Below are positions 33,800 to 38,003 of a stretch of 38,003 bases of DNA, piece after piece. The position numbers and the translations under genes were made by a program. Location of the stretch: assembly GCA_029260755.1 (NCBI GenBank), contig JAJDCQ010000217.1, positions 1 to 38,003 on the forward strand. The letters run 5' to 3'. This DNA comes from Planctomycetota bacterium. Its GTDB lineage: Bacteria; Planctomycetota; J058; JAJDCQ01. The notes under the pieces were generated by a model. The model was given only the letters and a program-made list of their open reading frames with translations. It had not been told where the DNA came from and ran no database searches. Numbering within the stretch: the first letter of the stretch is position 1; every line of letters begins with the position of its first letter.

Positions 33800-33892
33800 A
33801 AGGTCTCCGGGGTGCCAGGTCGGTGTGTGATTTGCGAAGTGCGGGGCGTCGGAGCGACCACACCTCGGTGGGTGCCCGACTGGAGAAGGCGC

Positions 33893-34177
33893 ATGAACCC
33901 CCACGAACCTTGGGCTCACCTTCGCGAGGCGACCGGCGACCGGCGCGCCCTCGAAGCGGCCGCGACCGCGTCGGAGCTCGACCGGAGCCGGATCGTCGGC
34001 CTGGCGCGCGAGCAGCGTCGTCTCCTCGACGCGCTCGCCGGGCCGCCCGAGCGCTACGCGGCGCTCCGGGCGTTCCTCGACGCCCTCGACCGCGATCCGT
34101 TCGTGCCGGAGCTGGCCGGGGCAGGGGCGGGCGAGGCGCGGGCCGAGGAGGGACTTTCGTGCTTCCGAACGGCCTGA
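33893..34177 (+). CDS. small soluble protein, unknown function
   Basis: A 94-residue, charged, probably all-helical protein (LREATGDRRALEAAATASELDRSR, then EQRRLLDALAGPPERYAALRAF in pieces). I do not recognise it. ATG 33893 has GGAGAAGG five bases upstream. The next gene's GTG starts 19 bases before this stop, so they are probably co-translated. It is transcribed away from the lipid cluster, from the shared gap. Confidence 0.6.
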   Translation: MNPHEPWAHLREATGDRRALEAAATASELDRSRIVGLAREQRRLLDALAGPPERYAALRAFLDALDRDPFVPELAGAGAGEARAEEGLSCFRTA

Positions 34178-34839
34178 TCCTGGTGCTCGACATGGCTCTC
34201 GGTCCTCGGGCGACCGCGACCGAGGTCGGCCGCGCCCGCTATGCGTCGCTCGTCCTCGGAGTGCTCCGCGAGGACGTCGTGTTCGTCCCCGGCACGGCCT
34301 GGACGCTCCCGAACCCCAGCCTGGGGCACGTCTGGCCGCGGGCGCGCGGCCGATGCGCGAAGCTCTTCGATCGCGCGCTCGCGAAGGCGGGCGCTGGCGA
34401 GTCGCTCGCCTCGGTCGCCGAGCTCGGCCGAGCGGTCCACGTCCTGGCGGACATGGCCTGTCCCGTCCACGCCCAGGCGGTCTGGCACTACCTGCGTGAC
34501 CCGTTCGAACGCTGCGTCGACGCCGCGGCGTCCGATCTTCGACGCTTGCCGGTTCCCGAGCTGGATTCGCAACTCCGAGTCCAAGGTGCGGAGGCGCTCG
34601 TCGACTCCCTCGCCGGGGCGGCGCAGGAGGAGGAGGCCGACACCACGCAGACGCCGTGGGGGCGGGCGCTTCGGCGAGCGGGCTGGCGTCGGCCGCCGCG
34701 CGGCGACGTGATCAGAGCGCAGGCCGAGCGCCTGATCCCGCTCGCCGCGGCGCACGTGCGGGCGCTCCTCGAGCTCTTCGAGGCGGAGACGGAGCTCGCC
34801 CTCACGGGACCGCTGGCCCGGGTGATCACCGAGGCTTAA
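34159..34839 (+). CDS. zinc phospholipase C/P1 nuclease-like protein
   Basis: A 226-residue protein. It carries GRAVHVLADMACPVHAQAVWHYLRDPFE in two adjoining parts: His94, Asp98 and His104 have the His-x3-Asp-x5-His spacing of the zinc phospholipase C/S1-P1 nuclease family, with His110 and Glu117 close by. The N-terminal Trp ligand and other zinc residues are not evident, so activity is doubtful, and it lacks a signal peptide. GTG 34159 has GGAGGG six bases upstream. Its TAA stop is part of the TTAA edge of the palindromic element. If active it might cleave phospholipid or nucleic acid. Confidence 0.65.
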   Translation: MLPNGLILVLDMALGPRATATEVGRARYASLVLGVLREDVVFVPGTAWTLPNPSLGHVWPRARGRCAKLFDRALAKAGAGESLASVAELGRAVHVLADMACPVHAQAVWHYLRDPFERCVDAAASDLRRLPVPELDSQLRVQGAEALVDSLAGAAQEEEADTTQTPWGRALRRAGWRRPPRGDVIRAQAERLIPLAAAHVRALLELFEAETELALTGPLARVITEA

Positions 34840-35017
34840 CCCGCATTATTCACGAGCCTGGGCTGCGGTCGGCTGCGAGCCCACTGGGCTGCGTCCTCGG
34901 GCCGAAATCGGCGCTCGCAGGTCGAAACAGGCCAGCTCGGCCGATTTCGGCCCTGCGTCCTTGCCCAGCGGCCCCTCGCTCGACCTCGCCATGATGCTCG
35001 TGAATAATGCGGGTTAA
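34836..35017. mobile_element. MITE-like palindromic element with TTAA ends
   Basis: A perfect 21-bp inverted repeat, 34836-34856 and 34997-35017, starts and ends in TTAA. The inner part is CCCGCATTATTCACGAG. The 174-bp core between the two TTAA copies contains a second perfect 14-bp inverted repeat (34899-34912 with 34940-34953, GGGCCGAAATCGGC) and a CTGCGTCCT direct repeat. No ORF fits. TTAA duplication and CCC-starting ends recall IS1380-type elements, so it could be a non-autonomous derivative. The AT-rich tips contrast with the surroundings. The left TTAA supplies the stop codon of the preceding gene, and the stop would be kept if the element were removed. Confidence 0.75.
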
Positions 35018-35056
35018 GGTCGGTCCTGCTGATGCCCACCGAGGAGGAGAAGCGCC

Positions 35057-36298
35057 GTGGCGATCGTCCGTCCCTTCCGTGCCCTGCGTCCGACGCCCGA
35101 AGCGGCGTCCCGGGTCGCGAGCGTCCCCTACGACGTCGTCGACACCGCGGAGGCGCGACGCCTCGCCGACGGCAACGAGGACAGCTTCCTGCGGGTCATC
35201 CGGCCCGAGATCGAGCTGCCCGACGGGGCCGACGCCCACGCCGACGAGGTCTACGCGCGCGGGCGGAGGAACCTCGACGCGCTCCGGGCCCGCGGAGTCC
35301 TCGTCGTCGAGGAGCGTCCGCGGCTCTATCTCTACCGGATCGAGATGAACGGCAAGGCGCAGTCGGGGATCGTCGGTGCGTACGACGTCGGGGCCTACGA
35401 CGCGGGGCGGATCGTCAAGCACGAACGGACGCGGCCGGACAAGGAGGACGACCGGACGAAGCACATCACGACGCTCGGGGCGCAGACCGGGCCGGTGTTC
35501 CTGACGTTCCGGTCGACCGAGCGGGTCGACACGCTCATCGCCGTCGCCACGGCGTCCGACCGAGAGCCGCTCTTCGACTTCACGGCGCCCGACGGCGTGC
35601 GCCACACCGTTCGACGCCTCGACGACGCCCGGCAGCTCGTCGAGGCGTTCGGCGCCGTCGATCCGATCTACGTCGCGGACGGGCATCACCGGACCGCGGC
35701 CGCGTCACGGGCGCTCCGCGAGCGCGTCGAGGCGGCCGGCGGCGACGGGGCCGTTCCGGCCGATGACCCCGCGCGCAGCTTCCTCGGCGTCGCGTTCCCG
35801 AGTCACGCGGTGGGCACCCTCTCCTACAACCGGCTCATCCACGACGTTGGCGGGCGCTCGTCGGCCGAGGTGCTCGACGCGCTCCGCGCCGTCACGAGCG
35901 TCGAGGCGACCGCGACCGACGACCCGAGCCCGCACGGCGCGCACGAGGCGTGCGCCTACACCGGGGGCCGGTGGTGGCGACTCGCGCTCGCGCCGCTCGA
36001 GGAGACGCCCGTCGGGAGGCTCGCCCCGCAGGTGCTCCAGGACCGGATTCTCGGCCCGGTGTTCGGCATCACCGAGCCCCGGACCGATCCCCGGATCTCG
36101 TTCGTCGGCGGGATCCGCGGGACGGGCGAGCTCGCCGAGCGCGTCGACGCCGGCCGGGCGGCGCTCGCGTTCAGCCTGCCGCCGGTGACGCCGGACGAGC
36201 TCATCGCCGTCGCCGACGCGGGCGCGATCATGCCGCCCAAGTCGACCTGGTTCGAGCCGAAGCTGCGGAGCGGGCTGTTCAGCCATCTCCTGGGGTGA
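35057..36298 (+). CDS. DUF1015 family protein
   Basis: A 413-residue protein matching DUF1015: VRPFRALRPTPEAASRVASVPYDVV at the start (split over two motifs), EDSFLRVIRPE, VKHERTRPDKEDDR, VADGHHRTAAA in the middle and AIMPPKSTWFEPKLRSGL at the end. The DGHHR motif resembles that of ParB-like proteins and of ParB-fold serine kinases. The function is unproven; in other genomes the gene is sometimes found beside serine biosynthesis genes. GTG 35057 has GGAGGAGA upstream. It begins just beyond the MITE-like element, so its promoter may be affected by the insertion. Confidence 0.9.
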   Translation: MAIVRPFRALRPTPEAASRVASVPYDVVDTAEARRLADGNEDSFLRVIRPEIELPDGADAHADEVYARGRRNLDALRARGVLVVEERPRLYLYRIEMNGKAQSGIVGAYDVGAYDAGRIVKHERTRPDKEDDRTKHITTLGAQTGPVFLTFRSTERVDTLIAVATASDREPLFDFTAPDGVRHTVRRLDDARQLVEAFGAVDPIYVADGHHRTAAASRALRERVEAAGGDGAVPADDPARSFLGVAFPSHAVGTLSYNRLIHDVGGRSSAEVLDALRAVTSVEATATDDPSPHGAHEACAYTGGRWWRLALAPLEETPVGRLAPQVLQDRILGPVFGITEPRTDPRISFVGGIRGTGELAERVDAGRAALAFSLPPVTPDELIAVADAGAIMPPKSTWFEPKLRSGLFSHLLG

Positions 36299-36340
36299 CC
36301 CGAGCGTCCGGGAGTGGTCGCCGCGGTCGCCGTCGTCGCG

Positions 36341-37537
36341 TCAGGGCGAGCCGGCCGGCAGCGTCTCGCGGAACACGCGGACCACGTTCTCGCCCATGAT
36401 CCGGCGGATCCGGTCGTCGGGGAGCCCCCGGCGACGGAGCTCCTCGGTCACGTGAACGAGGCCGGTCGCGTCGATCGGGCAGATGACCGAGCCATCGAAG
36501 TCGCTCCCGAGCGCCACGTGGCGCGCGCCGTCGAGCCCCGCCTCGTCGAGGAGCGCGACGGTGTAGGCGATCGCCTCGCCGATCGCCTCGACGGTCGCGA
36601 CGCGCAGGGCCGGCTCGAAGAAGCCAATCCCGATGACGCCGCCGGCGCGCGCGATCCCGATCAGGTGGGCGTCGGAGAGGTTACGGTCGTGGTCGTGGGT
36701 GCCGCGCACGCCGGTGTGGCTGACGATGAACGGCTTGCGGAGCTCGCCGGCGGCGTGCATCGCGAGCAGGTCGTCGATCAGCGGCGCCGAGGCGTGGGCG
36801 AGGTCGAGGGCGATGCCGAGCCGCTCGGACTCGAGGGCGACGCGGCGGCCGAACGCCGTGATCCCGCCGCGGGCGAGGCCGTAGGACGACCCGCCCGCCT
36901 CGTTGTCGTAGAGATGGACGAGGCCGAGCATCCGGAAGCCGGCGTCGGCGAAGCGAGCGATGTTACCGAGCTCCCCGTCAGCGGCGTGCGCCCCCTCGAT
37001 CCCGAGGATGCCGGCGACGACGCGGTCACCGCGTCGCCGCGCCGCGAGGAACGTGTCGAGGTCGGCCCGGGTGCGAACGAGCCGGAGGCGGCCGCGAGAC
37101 TCCTCGACGAAGCGCCGCATCTTCGCCGCCTGGTAGAACGTCCGGCCCGACGCGCTGAACCACGTGAACGGCGACTGGCCCTGGGTGACGGCGAGCGGGA
37201 AGAGCGAGTCGGTCGTCTTCGGCATGCTCTGGGCGCCCGGCACCCGCGACACCGTCGTGAACACGACCAGGCCGAGGTTGCCCTCGAGCATCCGGGGGAC
37301 GTCGACGTGGCCCCGCGCGTGGCGCACGTTCAGGTTGCGGCGCCACAGGAGCGTGTCGGTGTGGAGGTCGGCGACGAGGAGCGACCCGTGCAGCCGACGC
37401 GTGGCATCACTCGGTTCGGCGTTCACGGTGCCCGGCGACTCGGTGACACGGTTGAGCCGGGCATCGACGACGGAGCAGGCGGGCGTGAGCAGAGATGCGA
37501 GGAGGAGAGCGATGAGGAGCGCGAGGCGAGTCGACAT
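36341..37537 (-). CDS. membrane dipeptidase (peptidase M19), lipoprotein
   Basis: A 398-residue zinc dipeptidase with a lipoprotein signal (LLASLLTPAC, Cys about 21). Family motifs are present: VADLHTDTLLW (metal His-x-Asp), GILGIEGAH with the bridging Glu, IALDLAHAS, FIVSHTGVRG and LGSDFDGSV, ending IMGENVVRVFRE. M19 enzymes cleave dipeptides, including some with D-residues, or act on other small amides. ATG 37537 begins the signal peptide; a GTG at 37549 is also possible. It converges on the DUF1015 gene. Confidence 0.9.
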   Translation of the reverse strand: MSTRLALLIALLLASLLTPACSVVDARLNRVTESPGTVNAEPSDATRRLHGSLLVADLHTDTLLWRRNLNVRHARGHVDVPRMLEGNLGLVVFTTVSRVPGAQSMPKTTDSLFPLAVTQGQSPFTWFSASGRTFYQAAKMRRFVEESRGRLRLVRTRADLDTFLAARRRGDRVVAGILGIEGAHAADGELGNIARFADAGFRMLGLVHLYDNEAGGSSYGLARGGITAFGRRVALESERLGIALDLAHASAPLIDDLLAMHAAGELRKPFIVSHTGVRGTHDHDRNLSDAHLIGIARAGGVIGIGFFEPALRVATVEAIGEAIAYTVALLDEAGLDGARHVALGSDFDGSVICPIDATGLVHVTEELRRRGLPDDRIRRIMGENVVRVFRETLPAGSP

Positions 37538-38003
37538 CCGTCTGGTCACTCCCGGGGAATCAGTCGAGCTCGGCCGTCACGTGAACGCCATCGGGAGCGC
37601 GTCGTCGCGACTCGATCACCGTGGTTCCGGGAGCCGCCTGCGCTTCATCGACGAAGCCGCATCATCAATGAAGCCGTGGGCGAAGTCCAGATGGCGTCAG
37701 GGCGACACGGCGCGCGCGGGCGTTCACGTGTCCGGGGGCGAGCTTCTAGAGGTGCGGCCGAAAGGGCGGCTCGGTGAGATCCTGGAGCTCTCGCCGGCGA
37801 CGCGCGCCCTCGGTTCGGGGCGGCGCTCGGCGTGACGGAGAGCCGACGCTCCGACTCCTGCACCTAGGAGGCTGTTGCAGAATGACGCGAGCGGCTCGTC
37901 GAGACAGCGTCGTGCAGGCCGAGGCGCGCGGCCGAGGGAACCCGTTTGGCGTTCGCGAGGCCGCGGAACGAAGGCCTGCGCGGCGATGTCCGGCGAGACG
38001 CCG
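37538..38003. other. 466 bases without a convincing gene; possible insertion-sequence edge at the right
   Basis: Short reading frames occur, but none has a ribosome-binding site or family pattern. At 37854-37869 CTCCTGCACCTAGGAG forms a five-pair stem. From 37867 the sequence GAGGCTGTTGCAGAATGA looks like the outer end of IS5-group elements, which often begin GAG..CTGTTGCA. If so, a transposase gene would lie beyond the window. Confidence 0.35.

Noticed and set aside
33715..33894. N-terminal extension of the FabZ-like gene
   Set aside because: The extension covers the promoter-like sequence and has no resemblance to FabZ.
36299..36340. Possible bidirectional terminator between the DUF1015 and M19 genes
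   Set aside because: Only a weak GGTCGCC/GGCGACC-like pairing is visible and there is no T tract on either strand.
37669..37835. 55-codon plus-strand ORF
   Set aside because: No ribosome-binding site, no recognisable motif; any frame stays open easily in such GC-rich DNA.

Overview
The window is about 38 kb of very GC-rich DNA (roughly 70% by eye) packed with protein genes on both strands. I see no rRNA, tRNA, CRISPR array or phage genes. Signs of a diderm bacterium are a signal-peptide outer-membrane barrel ending in Phe (13119-14537), a secreted S41 peptidase and likely lipoproteins. Leucine-rich-repeat proteins, a DUF4419 protein, Gly/Pro-rich lipoproteins and elaborate lipid genes suggest Planctomycetota or a similar high-GC lineage such as Myxococcota. 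The phylum cannot be fixed from this sequence alone. Ribosome-binding sites of the GGAGG type are common, GTG and TTG starts are frequent, and at least two genes look leaderless.

Left part (1-12852). On the minus strand are an RDD-domain membrane protein, a small membrane protein and a secreted PHP-domain metallohydrolase. On the plus strand are a DUF4419 protein and an unusual SDR with a Cys4 knuckle. A tight five-gene plus-strand operon (6921-11671) follows: split transketolase, a double SCP2-like protein, a membrane protein and a class III aminotransferase, all with overlapping start/stop codons. It converges on a His-rich polytopic membrane protein.

Centre (13119-33714). Everything is on the minus strand. 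The highlight is a 14-gene cluster read from 33714 down to 20302, nearly all genes overlapping or a few bases apart. It encodes a dedicated type II fatty-acid/polyketide system: an active hotdog dehydratase, a catalytically dead KS-beta-like protein, an active KS, two FabG reductases, an acyl carrier protein and a second hotdog lacking its catalytic His. With these come a nitroreductase, a leucine-rich-repeat protein, two adjacent radical SAM enzymes of the MJ0619/tetraether-lipid-synthase type, a small zinc-ribbon protein, a SPASM-type radical SAM enzyme and a flavin monooxygenase-like protein. A plausible sigma-70 promoter lies just upstream. My working hypothesis is a specialised acyl chain built by the FAS-II/KS-KSbeta part and then remodelled, perhaps by C-C coupling or ring formation, by the radical SAM enzymes. 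Downstream on the same strand are two uncharacterised proteins, an S41 peptidase and an outer-membrane barrel.

Right part (33893-38003). Divergent from the cluster lie a small protein and a zinc phospholipase C/P1 nuclease-like protein. Then come a 182-bp MITE-like palindromic element bounded by TTAA, a DUF1015 protein and a convergent M19 dipeptidase lipoprotein. The final 466 bases have no convincing gene and may include the edge of an insertion sequence.
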